Shown: in pieces, positions 22,340 through 32,779 of the stretch | Layout of the letters: the number at the start of each line of letters is the position of its first letter | Position numbering within the stretch: the stretch's first letter is position 1 | Origin: Maratus speciosus | Lineage: Eukaryota; Arthropoda; Arachnida; Araneae; Salticidae | NCBI GenBank assembly: GCA_963932465.1 | Contig: OZ010800.1 | Span: 36,756,352-36,820,351 of the forward strand | Direction of reading: 5' to 3' | Length of the DNA: 64,000 bases | Position numbers and translations under genes: made by a program | Notes under the pieces: model-generated | Databases searched by the model: none | Seen by the model: the letters and a program-made list of their open reading frames with translations, nothing else | What the model was told of the DNA's origin: nothing

Positions 22340-23150
22340 GAAGTAGCCAATCTATAGGGGAAAAAAATCGGCCTGTCCCGTACAAAAAATAAATTAATTA
22401 ATTAATGGCCCAGCATAGAAGCTAAAAGTTTAGCCCGGCCCAGAAAACATTTAAAATCTCGGCCTGACCCGTCTGAATTTCTTCAAAACATTGATTTTTA
22501 CGCTGATATGGTTAAAAATTGTTTCGTACGAAGAGTTCTCAACAAAAATACTTATTTTATCTTTTTTTTTCATGTTTATAATCTTTATTTTTAAAGAAGT
22601 GCCTAATAAAATCACTCAAGTACACATTTATAACTAAAAAACAAACGTAATTAATTTTGTTATCTCTTGACTCAACTAAAAGATAAACACACTTGATTTC
22701 AAATTCACTCCATCTCCTCAGACCCAACATTCTGACACATTGCCCTATGACCTTGACGTGTAGTTGGCTGATTACTTTCAGTTTTGTTTCTTTTAAAAAA
22801 ACTTTGAATGCAGTAGAAAAAAGAGGTAACGAGATAAGAGATTTTTTTAATGCAAAGTGGATTTTCTTCTCTTTCTTTAAACTTATTATATATATATCTT
22901 CATCATAATAACCTATGATGAAAAGGAAAGTCTAAATTCTGAGCAAGAAATATTTTTAAAACTTACAGAATTATTTTTAAAAATGAACAAGAAAAGATGT
23001 GTATGTAGCAAATCAAAAATAAAATCTGCCACAAACAGAATCAATGAAAGTTATCAATAGGTGAACTGCTAAAAAAAAAAAAAAAAAAAAAAAAGAAAGA
23101 AAGAAAGAAAAGGAAAAAAGGAGCGTTTCTAGTTATCCTAAAGTGGTTTT
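22340..23150. other. Repeat-derived stretch without a gene
   Basis: It includes GGCCCAGCATAGAAGC / GGCCCGG blocks related to 23760-24050, an AT microsatellite at about 22885, and a poly(A) run followed by (GAAA)n at 23071-23112. ORFs are chance. Confidence 0.4.
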
Positions 23151-23157
23151 GGCAGTG

Positions 23158-24053
23158 TGAGATCTACACAGGCCGGGTTAGGGCATTACTTTTTTCCTGA
23201 AAGATCGGGCTGGACCTAACTTATTTTTTCTGTACAGAGCCTGGACTGGTTTCATTCCTAATCTTCACGATCTAAAATTTTCAGTCCTAGTTTTGACAAA
23301 GCCTGTATGAAAATCATTGTCTCGTCGTGGCCTGGTCCGTTCAGAGGTCAGTAAAATTAGGCCTGGACCAAAAATGTTTGCAAAAAATGCATACATTTTT
23401 AAATCGCCATTATTCTACAATTAAACATTAAAATGTATTCTTTTTAAAGAGTAGTAGATTTCATACGCTTATTAAAATATAGCTAAATTAAAATATAGTA
23501 AAACGAGTGAAAAGAACCTGCCTATGATGGAATCCTGTTTTAAACTGAACATGTTGAGAATCTTGTCTATAACGCTTTTTTTTCTTTTTTATACAATTCC
23601 GTCTTAGCAGATTTTACTGTATAACATTTTCAGATTTTTAACACTTCAATACATAGAATATGGATAAGCAATAATAACGATAACTGAAACATTTACATAC
23701 AAGAAATAAAGATTCATTAAAAAAATAAATATCACAGCCTGTGGCACTTCATCAATGTTTTGTAGAAATTCACTCGGGCTGGGTCGAGATTTTAACTTTT
23801 TTCCGAGCCAGTCTCGGGCCGAACTTTTAGGTGTTATATCGGGCCGGGCCAAACTTTTAAATTTTTTACTGGGTCAGGCCAATATTTCTTTTGTACGAGC
23901 CGGACCGAACTTTTAATTTTTGTATCGGGCTGGTCCGTGCCGAATTTTTTCTGCGAGTTGGGCAGTCCCGGGCTGAATTTTTTTCTACGAGTCGGGCAGT
24001 CTCGACCTAGAAATTTCGGGCCGGTCCCGGAAATTTCGGCTTGTGCAGACCTC
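23158..24053. mobile_element. Element with GC-richer internal repeats of CGGGCC-GAACTTTT type
   Basis: The left end GAGATCTACACAGGCCGGG and the reverse complement of the right end GAGGTCTGCACAAGCC are similar, suggesting hAT-type inverted repeats; no clean 8-bp duplication was found. From 23775 to 24045 about six units of 45-50 bp recur (TCGGGCCGGGCCAAACTTTT, TACGAGCCGGACCGAACTTT, TACGAGTCGGGCAGTC). Similar units at 21765-21900 and 22370-22470 indicate a related copy. Confidence 0.5.
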
Positions 24054-24659
24054 TAAGTGTCTCTATATGATATTTCAAGACCTCTAAAATCCAGTAAAGC
24101 CGCGTCCGAAGCGATTCCGGAATTTAGATTGTACAAATATCAGTTCCTTGAGTGCGGCGCTTACGTTGATAAACTTTTTTTAAAAAACAGATTTTCATTG
24201 GTGCGGCGCTTACGGTGGGTGCGGCAGGTATTCCCGAAAATACGGTAAATGAAATAATTATGTCTGTAATTTAGAATTACAGATTACAAACTGATAAAAA
24301 GCAAAAAGACAGGGGGGGAATTTAGAATTACAGATTACAAACTGACAAAAAGCAAAAGGACATTGGGAAAAGAAAAGTAAAAATCGCCAGTTGGTTTACG
24401 CTACTCCCCTCTAAAGCTCTCGCACATTACATATTGAGAAACCAAGTTGCAGGGATGCAGAATATGTCTGATCCGGCGATCTAGGATTGGGAGAAGTTTT
24501 AACCACCTGGCGAAATTTTGCAGAAACATATAAAATTGATTTTGATTTTAACAACAAATTCCATAATTCCATGAGATAGAAAAATTTCGTTACAAATAAA
24601 AAGATCAGTATGGCGACTTCACAAAATCGATCTTAGAATAATATGTACCATATCAGGGG

Positions 24660-25600
24660 TTATTCTGTCCCAAATTTTCCGAAAATTTAAGGCATTCCAG
24701 TACCGAAAATTTAAAAAAAAAAAAAAAATCGGTCATCAATCTGACAATTCAGATATAAAAATACTGCAAATTTTATCCAAGAATTACAGAAAAAACGTGA
24801 ATTACGTCACAAGATCGCGAAAGAAACACAAAATTCGTCAAAAGATCGCGAAAGAACAACGAATTTTGTCACAAGATTGCGAAAAAAGGGCAAATTTTGT
24901 CATGAAGAAAACCATAAATTTCATCAAAAGATCGCGAAAGAAGCGCAATTTTTGTCAAAAGATCATGAAAAAATCTGCAAATTTCATCAAAAGATCACAA
25001 AATAACTGCAAATTTCGTCAAAAGGGGCGAAGTAACCATGATTTTCATTAAAAGATGGCGAAATATTCGTGAATTTCATCAAAGGAACGCGAAAAGAAAC
25101 ACTGCAAATTTCGTCAAAAGATCGAAAAATGAATGCAAATTTTGTCAAAAGATCGCGAAATGGACGTAAATTCCGTCAAAAAATCGCAAAATGAAAGCAA
25201 ATTTTGTCAAAAGATTGTGAAAACACAAATTTCATCAAAAGATGACGAACAAACCACAAATATAGTCAAGATCGCACACCAATCGCACATTTCGTTAAGC
25301 GGGGCAAAATAACTGCAAATTTCATTAAAAGATAGCAAAAAAATGCAAATTTCGTCAAAAGATCACGAAAGAACCGAAAATTTTGTCAAACTATCGCAAA
25401 ACAACTGCGAATTTTGTCAAAAGGAAGGTGAAATATCTGCAAATTTCGTCAAAAGATCGCAATCAATGCAAATTTTGTCAAAGGGCTGCGAAAAAAAACA
25501 TAGTTAGTGCTGGGAGTGGATTTCCGCCCCTTCCCCCACTCTCCTGTAACCTTTCAGAAAATTTGCTGTGAATTTCAAAATTTTTTTTTCACTCAGAAAC
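24660..25600 (+). repeat. Large minisatellite array of the GCAAATTTCGTCAAAAGATCG family
   Basis: About 20 or more units of 30-34 bp between 24780 and 25490, each a variant of GCAAATTTCGTCAAAAGATC plus GCGAAA. Flanking text CCAAATTTTCCGAAAATT (left) and GTGCTGGGAGTGGATTTCC, TTTCAGAAAATTTGCTGTG (right) also flanks the array at 47600-48040. So the arrays are the interiors of copies of one element. Lys-rich ORFs here are artefacts of the repeat. Confidence 0.8.
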
Positions 25601-25609
25601 ACTCCTGCA

Positions 25610-26140
25610 CATAAGTCGAGAAATATACGAAAAATAAATTTTCTATACCTATGGTGGTAATACAGCATTTACCTATAACATACTGTAAAATTTTGGGGAA
25701 ATTTACATGTGGATTGAGGGTAATGTTTGGAGTAGAAACATTTTCTGCATCCCTGCCAAGTTGATTCGACCCATTTACATTATGCCTATGGCAGTCAACC
25801 TTCTTTACGGAGTTATAGTTTCTTTGGCCAAACTACGATTTACAAACGTGTCTCCAATATACTTCAAGCTACCAAACATGAATTTTGATACAGGCGTGGG
25901 GAAAATTATGTTACTTTGACGCAACCATATTAAACCTTTATGAGTTAGAAATTATTGTTATATTTAAGTCTCTATTTAGACATTTTTTATAAGGTCCTTT
26001 GTACATATATACAGCTAAATAATAGATTTACTGATGATTTCAGGTGTTATGTGGCAGTTTTTTTTAATTTTAAAATCATCACATTTGTGAAGGATTCAAG
26101 CTTGGAGATTAAAAAGCTTTCAAGAATTTGTGAAGGATCT
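25610..26140. other. Unassigned stretch between elements
   Basis: A 70-codon ORF at 25707-25919 (+) has somewhat mixed composition (IPAKLIRPIYIMPMAVNLLY), but no splice context or recognisable family. I do not call it a gene. Confidence 0.35.
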
Positions 26141-26150
26141 TATGTTTTAA

Positions 26151-26589
26151 GGGGGCTGGTCACTCAGTTTCAAATTTCCCCTCACTAATGTAAAGTCTAT
26201 ACACATTGGATGCATTCGTCTATTTAAAGTATCTCCTCGGGAAATGAATATTTTTAACTTCTATTTTTTTGTGTACACTTCCTAAAAGATGGCTCTTTTT
26301 TTCTTAAGTTCTTAAAATATTTCTAAAGTATAGACTTAATTTTATAGGAAGTGTTAAAATTTTACTCACAGTTCGATTGCTTTTAACACATAAAATATTA
26401 AATTCAGCATAGATTTTAGAAATATTTTGAAAACCAAGAAAAAAGGAGACATCCTTTAAGAAGAGTACACAGGAAAAAGATGTTAAAAATATGAATTTCC
26501 CGAGGCGATATTTTACATATACAAATGCATCAAATGTCCATAGACTAAACATTTATGGAGGAGAATTCCGAAGCTGAGTGACCAGCCCC
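26151..26589. mobile_element. TTAA-targeting MITE with ~110-bp inverted repeats
   Basis: The ends GGGGGCTGGTCACTCAG and CTGAGTGACCAGCCCC are flanked by TTAA at 26147-26150 and 26590-26593. The repeats continue inward for about 110 bp at moderate identity (TAGTCTATG-ACATT-GATGCATT, then CTCGGGAAAT). The central ~200 bp is AT-rich. The TTAA duplication fits piggyBac- or Kolobok-type mobilisation. An ORF on the minus strand is spurious. Confidence 0.85.
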
Positions 26590-27061
26590 TTAAGGTGAAA
26601 AAATTGTGAAGAGTGCTATAAAGGACTCAAGTTCTTCCTTAACTACTTACAGATCATATTTATTTTCCATCTTAATCTTTTATGTAAAACACTGAACATG
26701 AAAAAAATATAGAGAAAAAAAAAAATATTAGAATGTAGAAATTATAGCTTTTTATACATATTGTTTTATAAATGAAATTTCAATTTTTCCAAATTGGGAA
26801 AATTGAAAATAATCCCTTTGCAAAGAAAACAGAAAAAAAAGTTTTCACCCTCAAAATTTCTGGATTTTTTTCAGAGTATTCACATCTCTACATCACTGGC
26901 TGCAAAATCTTATGTTAACCCATGAGAAAACTTAAGGATTACTCATTAATTACCCAATAAATGTATTAAAACTTGGTTTTCACGATCAGAGAGTCCACTT
27001 GATATAGATGTACACATATCAAAAACTTTTGAAAATGGCTATGTGTACAATGACAAATGAG

Positions 27062-27101
27062 GGGAATTTAAACTTTTTCTTTTTTTTTTTTTTTTTTTTT
27101 A
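27062..27101. repeat. T homopolymer tract
   Basis: Long T run (about 20) around 27081-27100, in otherwise featureless DNA. Confidence 0.6.
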
Positions 27102-27241
27102 AATATGGACAACACTTTTTTTAAGTAACACATAAACATTTTTACATAATTTTTAAAGTACATAATAGATGAATGCTGTTAAATAATGTAATGATGACCA
27201 TTACACAGATAGTTTGGCGAGAAATATATGAAAGACATTAT

Positions 27242-27915
27242 AATATTAAACAAAGACATAATTTAAAGAACAAATTAAAAAAACAAAATTTATTTCCTAC
27301 ATTGTTTAAGCCCGAGAAGGGACAGATATTAAGTTATTTCATTCCATTAGTTCTACATTTAATGTTAAATTTTTGTAACAAATTAGTTAAGCCAATTGAA
27401 GATTAAAAAATAAAAATCATACAATATGATACTTAAAACACCCTAAAAAAATTAGATTCCGGTCAAATTAAATCGAAATAAATCTTAGACTTCTTCCATT
27501 TTTAATTGAAAATATTTGTATTATGTTTATGACAATTGTGCATAAAATGATAAGATGCATGCAAAATACAAAACTTAAAAAAAAGTCTAAAATTTATTTC
27601 GATTTCATTTGAATGGAATTTAATTTTTTAGGGTGTTTTAAGTATCATATTGTATGAATTTTATTTTTATTTTTTAATCTTCAATTGGCTTAACTAATTT
27701 GTTACAAAAATTTAACATTAAATGTAGAACTAATGGAATGAAATAACTTAATATCTGTCCCTTCTCGGGCTTAAACAATGTAGGAAATAAATTTTGTTTT
27801 TTTAATTTGTTCTTTAACCACTTCACCGGCGACAGGTATAGGGAAACAGTGCTTTTACCCCCGACTTATCTCGGGGCTGCCGGTGAAGTGGTTAAATTAT
27901 GCTTTTGTTTAATAT
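27242..27915. mobile_element. Foldback element with ~250-bp arms
   Basis: The left arm (27242-27492) and right arm (27583-27915, less the insert) are nearly perfect reverse complements around an ~90-bp spacer. Landmarks: CCCGAGAAGGGACAGATATT (left) and AATATCTGTCCCTTCTCGGG (right). The right arm alone is interrupted by the 74-bp TTAA MITE. No coding capacity; a 77-codon ORF in the left arm reflects chance. A long hairpin of this size is expected to form cruciform DNA or double-stranded RNA if transcribed. Confidence 0.85.
27818..27891. mobile_element. Tiny TTAA MITE (74 bp) inside the foldback arm
   Basis: The 13-bp perfect inverted repeats CCACTTCACCGGC and GCCGGTGAAGTGG are flanked by TTAA at 27814-27817 and 27892-27895. 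The opposite arm retains the unduplicated site (CATAATTTAAAGAAC), proving insertion. An internal hairpin CCCCGA-cttatc-TCGGGG lies at about 27859-27876. Confidence 0.9.
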
Positions 27916-27919
27916 GTCA

Positions 27920-29270
27920 AGTTTTTTAATAACTACTGCACTCAGACGAACGCATTTCAAAATTAATAGAAAGTATCATCATCAGGCTCTGATGTATGCA
28001 CAATGTGGGATGCAGTTTACCAATGTGTAATTCAAAATGTTTCACCACTGTAGTAATGCAGGTTGCGGTAGTTTGGACAAAAACTTCTAATCTGAACGTA
28101 AAAAATCTATAATCAAAACATAAAAAATTAACTTCTCTTAAATTTAGATACCCTATTTCCCACTCAGGAACGCTATCAATTTAAATGTGAAGTGTGTTGA
28201 AACCTTACTGCTAATATTTAACAATATTATAGCTGTGATACAATAAAAAATAAAAGTTTTACTTAAATTTTAAAACCTTATTCTCTCTTAAAGGGTGATG
28301 TAAACACATCAGAAAATTATTACCTAAGTTTAACTTGGGGTATAAATAGTTCTCATCTCGGAAAAAAAAATACATTTTAAAATTTAAGTTATGTAATTCC
28401 CCACTAAGTTCGCTACCTGCGTAAAAATAGCTATCCACTAGAAACTTTTTACTAAAATATAAATTTGACCAAAGCAAAAACTTATTTTGAAAATATCCTT
28501 TTTATTTCCACTATGACGCCATATTCACCTTTTTAATTTTTGAAAAAAAAAAAAAAAACTAGCTCAATTTAATATTTCACGTGAAAATCTTTCAACTAAA
28601 AAGAAATAAATTATTATTACGGCTTTTGAAATTTTTGCAACAATGAAGTAAAAATGTTACATTTTCTATGAAAAATGTCCGTTGATTTTCAATGGAAAAA
28701 GCGAAAATTAGAATTATTAAGAAAAATATTTGAATAATGTAAAAAAAAAATTGGCCCATGTTTCTCTCTGGGTTATGATTCGTCCATATGCAAAGGCATT
28801 TTACCATTCGTTTTGACCCTAACGTAGGCAAACGTTTTTACACTTTAAATTTATAATATCAATAGAATTAGTAAAGAATAAAAAATGAGTGGCATCAGGG
28901 ACAAAAAGGTGGGAAGAAAAAATGAAAAAGTTATCATCTCCATAGGCTTTTCCATGTTAAATTAACATTGAGAAGTGACACTGGAAGTAAATAAGTATTG
29001 CGCTGCCGCGCAATACTTAAATTAAGAAATTGATTTTAAAGACATATAGTTCATTTATTTAAATTTTGCTTTTAGGCAAAAAATTATTGAAAACATGATT
29101 TCTTTTTGCATACAATGAAAAAATTAAAAGATTTATTCCGGTATTTTTTGAAAATGAAACCTGAACTTATTCTTTGACAATGCTGACTCGATTACCATTA
29201 CAATCAGCATTTATTATTATTATTAAAAGTAACTAGAAAGTAATTCATAGTTTAAGGAAACAAAAATTAA
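27920..29270. other. AT-rich stretch, no gene
   Basis: Two minus-strand ORFs (28259-28477, 28592-28831) are Phe/Asn-rich and look like chance. An 11-bp perfect hairpin AAGTATTGCGC-TGCC-GCGCAATACTT lies at 28993-29018. Confidence 0.4.
28993..29018. repeat. Perfect 11-bp hairpin
   Basis: AAGTATTGCGC and GCGCAATACTT flank a TGCC loop. It is isolated and relatively GC-rich; function is unknown. Confidence 0.7.
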
Positions 29271-29672
29271 GGGGACTCTTCACTGACTTGAAAACACTTG
29301 CTCCGTATTATTAAATCTATGGGCAGGTTGTTTTGAATTTCTTATTTAAATTTGAATATTTTTAAACAATGTTTTTTTGCATAGGATAGCTGGGTTGATC
29401 TAGTCTAATATGGCTATTTTTTGCTTTATTGATTTCAGTGTCAGATTTTTTTTAAATAAAGGTACTACTTTCATTTTCAGAACTAGTTTTGAAAGTGAAA
29501 GTACCCTTATAAAAAAATTTGCGACTAAAATTGAAAAAGTACAAAATGGCCATTTTAGAGATTGACCTCAGCTATCTTATGCCAAAGAAAAAAAAAAAGG
29601 CATTTAAAAATATTCAAATTTAAATTACGAAGCGAGTGTTTTCAAGTGACTGAAGAGTCCTCTCAAGCTTGG
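29271..29672. mobile_element. Long-hairpin element, copy 2
   Basis: The left half (GGACTCTTCACTGACTTGAA, AACACTTGCTCCGTA, TTGAATATTTTTAAA, GCATAGGATAGCTG) is complementary to the right half (CAGCTATCTTATGC, TTTAAAAATATTCAA, TACGAAGCGAGTGTT, TTCAAGTGACTGAAGAGTCC). The centre holds GGTACTACTTTCATTTTCAG and its complement. It shares its core with 21971-22335 and 58650-59040. No target duplication is clear. Confidence 0.7.
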
Positions 29673-30131
29673 GAGAAACTTTGCAAAAAAAAAAGTGTAA
29701 AAATAAATATCCTAAGTATAAGTGTAAAAAATGGTCAAAAAGTGTAGATTTTACATCTAAAGTATAAAAGTTGGCAAGTACGTATACGGCGTTTTCAAAA
29801 ATTACTTTCCTAAATTTCAAATACTTTAAAAATGCAATAAGTTTCTACTTAAGACTATATTTGAAATTTTATCATCACAAAAATACTTAAAATTTAAGGC
29901 ATATTTTTTTTTTAACGCAGTACATCAGAATCAGACGATATGTAGTTTTAAAAAAAAAGCATTTTTTATGCCTTTACATTGCATTTTTTTTTTCTCTTTC
30001 TTCAGAAAATGTATGTGCTTTGGGTAAATGACAAATAAAAGTAAGATATTTTTTGTAACACATATATAATTTAGTATTCATAAATTCACACTTTTCAAAC
30101 ACATTGTTAAAAATCAAACATTTTGACTTAC

Positions 30132-30284
30132 TTATAAAGTTGGACTATATCTTTCACTTCATTTAAAAGGGGTCCATTAACAGCAAGTTTAACACCAAAG
30201 ACGGTCAATGCAGTAGCTCCAACACAGAAATGTGTAAATCTTTTCCCACTACTTGTGGTAAACCATAATAGAAGACGAGACATT
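30132..30284 (-). CDS. Coding exon, small membrane-type protein (unrecognised)
   Basis: Read on the minus strand, a T-rich acceptor (CTTTCTTTTCTAG) at 30285 precedes A-ATG at 30284-30281. A frame of 50 full codons ends at a donor TATAA/GTAAGT after 30132. The protein begins MSRLLLWFTTSSGKRF, continues with a hydrophobic stretch (about residues 18-35, FCVGATALTVFGVKLAV) and then a charged helix NEVKDIVQLY. Composition is far from the AT-driven background. Unspliced, it would end as a 51-residue ORF at TAA 30130-30128; spliced, it continues in phase 2. A short basic N-terminus followed by one membrane segment resembles small mitochondrial inner-membrane proteins, but that is inference and I do not recognise the family. 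Downstream exons were not located. Confidence 0.55.
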
Positions 30285-30432
30285 CTAGAAAAGAAAGAAA
30301 AATATTAATATATTGAATTCAATTGCAACTAAAATACACGTAATGAATTAATACCTCTGTTAAAGCTAAATTTCAAAATTTGAGAATTTAAGATTAAAAT
30401 TATTAAAAATAAACATTACAAAAAACAATAAC

Positions 30433-30906
30433 CAAGGGTCAATACAGGTTTTTATTCTTGGGGCCCATTTTGTGAAAAGTTATTTTTGTGAAAAATAACA
30501 TTTTGTAACAAAAGTTGAAATCCATTTACTCAAATTCGAACCAAGCATTTTTAACAAAAACTTTAAATCCTCTAGCTAGTTTTTTTTTTTTTTTTTTTTT
30601 TTTTTTCACGATCTGGTTTTATTGACAAATTACATATTTTAAAACAGTTTTTATGAAAAGGCATTTTACGAAGGGACCTATTTTATTAAAAGTAGTTTTA
30701 TGAAGGGACCTCTTTTATTAAAAGGAATTTTGTGAAGGGGCCCATTTTATTAATTTATTTTTGTGAAGGGGCCTATTTTATTAAATTTATTTTTGTAAAG
30801 GGGCCTATTTTATTAAATTTATTTTTGTGAAGGGGCCTATTTTATTAAATAGATTTTTGTGAAAGGGCCTTTAAATAGCCCCAAATTTTGCCTGGATCGA
30901 CCTTTG
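30433..30906. mobile_element. Small inverted-repeat element with a 32-bp minisatellite
   Basis: The ends CAAGGGTCAATACAGG and CCTGGATCGACCTTTG are imperfect inverted repeats, flanked by ATAAC at 30428-30432 and 30907-30911 (5-bp duplication). Inside, 30650-30870 has about seven units of 31-32 bp (GGGGCCTATTTTATTAAATT). A T run lies at about 30580-30606. It could belong to the hAT5 group (5-bp duplications); that is inference. Confidence 0.6.
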
Positions 30907-30909
30907 ATA

Positions 30910-32720
30910 ACTAAAATAACAGTGTTTTCTTTTCATAGGGACTTTGGCATAACTCCGTTTTAAGAAAGAGCAATATCTTGCCAAATATTTTAAGCAGTCA
31001 TGAAACTTAAATAGCGAATAATGAAAAGATTTCGAACCTTACACTTAATATATTTATGTGGTCATATGTTACATATTTTTTATTACATTTATATTAGTAT
31101 GGCTTATTTATACATATATAAAATAAATTCCTTCTCAAATGTATTAAATGGTACAAATACTGAACATATTCCTTTTGCGTTTGATAATAATTATTTCACA
31201 AAGCTATAAAAAACAAATGAGATTTTAAAAAGTAAATAAAATTTTCTGGAAAGTGCTTTCAAAACTTTTACTTACCAAATTAAATCTTGCTGTTTGCTAT
31301 ATCATGCCAATAAAAAGGACGGTTTATTATAGCTTTGTTTTCATTTTACAGGGAAACATTCCCAACTGAGAACACTGGATTGAAAATTTATTTTAAAATT
31401 TAATTTCATCAATACTGACTGACTTGAAAAAATTATCAAAAATAATAGAAAGATGACTTGATTTTTTTACACACTTTTACTTAAACTTAACTTTGTGCAT
31501 ATATGTAAAGATGGAATTTTGAAATTCATTTTTCACTTACTTCTTAAAAGGCTAGAATTATTAAAATTAGGGACACATTTGTATTTATGATGACAATACA
31601 TCATTTTAATATTTTCAGAATTTAATCATAAATGAATAACTTAATTTTAAGACATTTTCCTGTTAACGAGGCATAGAATAGCTGATAAATGACGAAATAT
31701 TCTTTGTGGTTAGTACTGTATACAAGTTACAACAACAATGGAGTTCATTAAGTGCCAAACCATGCTCCTAAAATAGGCCAACTAGCTGTGAAACTATGAA
31801 GATAAAATAATTTTAACTTAAACACTAAATAATAGAAAATAAAATAGTATTAAAAAATGAAGTGTAATAATTTTTAATGCACTTTTATTTGACATAAAAA
31901 CCACATTTCAACATAAATGGGGAAACAAAAAATTATAAAAATGACTTTTTCATCATTTTTACAGGAAAGGTTTTAATTTCAATTTATAAACCTTCAACTT
32001 AATTCACATCAGTTTGTAAATTTTTTTTATAATTTATTAAAAACTTTTATACAGCATGCTCCATGACAATGTTCTCAAACTACATGCATAGATAAAAGAA
32101 ATACATTTTTTAGAAATTAAACAAGTTATAGAAAAGGGATATTTGAAATAAAACTAAAAAATGGTCAAAATAATCATTTGCTAACTAAGTATTGTGGCCA
32201 GGAATGTCCATTCGAAATTACTGTTCTAAGAAACTATGATCTATAAGGAATCTAGCTTCGTAGAACAGTCAGCAGTGGGCAAAAATGAAGCTCATGTTCT
32301 ATAGTTTGGATTTCAGTTGATAAAATTTGAGTTAATTTGTATGATAAATGTGTCTATTTAATCAATCTGTAATTGTAAGTAAAACAGCTTAGTTATGAAT
32401 CTTTTAATATTATTCTAATGACTGTCACCGATGAATCTGGTGTAAGTCAGAGTGGCTAATGGTCCCAATTGGGAACATCATAAAAATTATATATTTGCTT
32501 TTGTGATTGTTTCTGGATTTCTATTTTTAAACAAGAGTATTTATTATAAGGCAAAATATGCAAAAAAAGAACAAAGTACTTCAGGATTTGAATTCAACCC
32601 GTAAAAAGTTAAAACTAAATTAAAGCTATTTCTAGCTTCCTTACAGCTATATTTCAAAAACTGAGAATTTAAAATTAAAATTATTAAAAACATTTATTAG
32701 AAAAATAATTAAAATAAACT
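30910..32720. other. AT-rich stretch between candidate exons
   Basis: The block at 30935-31020 is related to 16630-16760. An ORF at 31021-31209 is AT-driven. Short GTAAG/TAG combinations on the minus strand (about 31260-31320, 31530-31560) do not delimit convincing exons. Confidence 0.35.
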
Positions 32721-32723
32721 TAC

Positions 32724-32771
32724 TTTTCTACATCTTCCACAATTCTAAGGCAACAGCTCCACCATAGTTTT
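32724..32771 (-). CDS. Possible upstream exon of the 30132-30284 gene
   Basis: Minus strand: acceptor TTTTTATAG before 32771 and donor AAAA/GTAAGT after 32724 bound 48 bases. In phase 2 at both ends it reads KLWWSCCLRIVEDVE and joins the next exon in frame (AA plus A gives Lys, then ATG). The frame is short, so openness is weak evidence. It could equally be 5' untranslated sequence with the ATG at 30283 as the start. Confidence 0.3.
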
Positions 32772-32779
32772 CTATAAAA

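Noticed and set aside
24780..25490. CRISPR-like array of ~30-bp repeats
   Set aside because: Units are head-to-tail variants with no unique spacers, imperfect repeats and no cas genes, in a eukaryotic context.
24797..25571. Lys/Phe-rich ORFs (also at 916-1113 and 47705-48019)
   Set aside because: They are translations of the A-rich minisatellite; several frames are open and the peptides are periodic, with no start context or homology.
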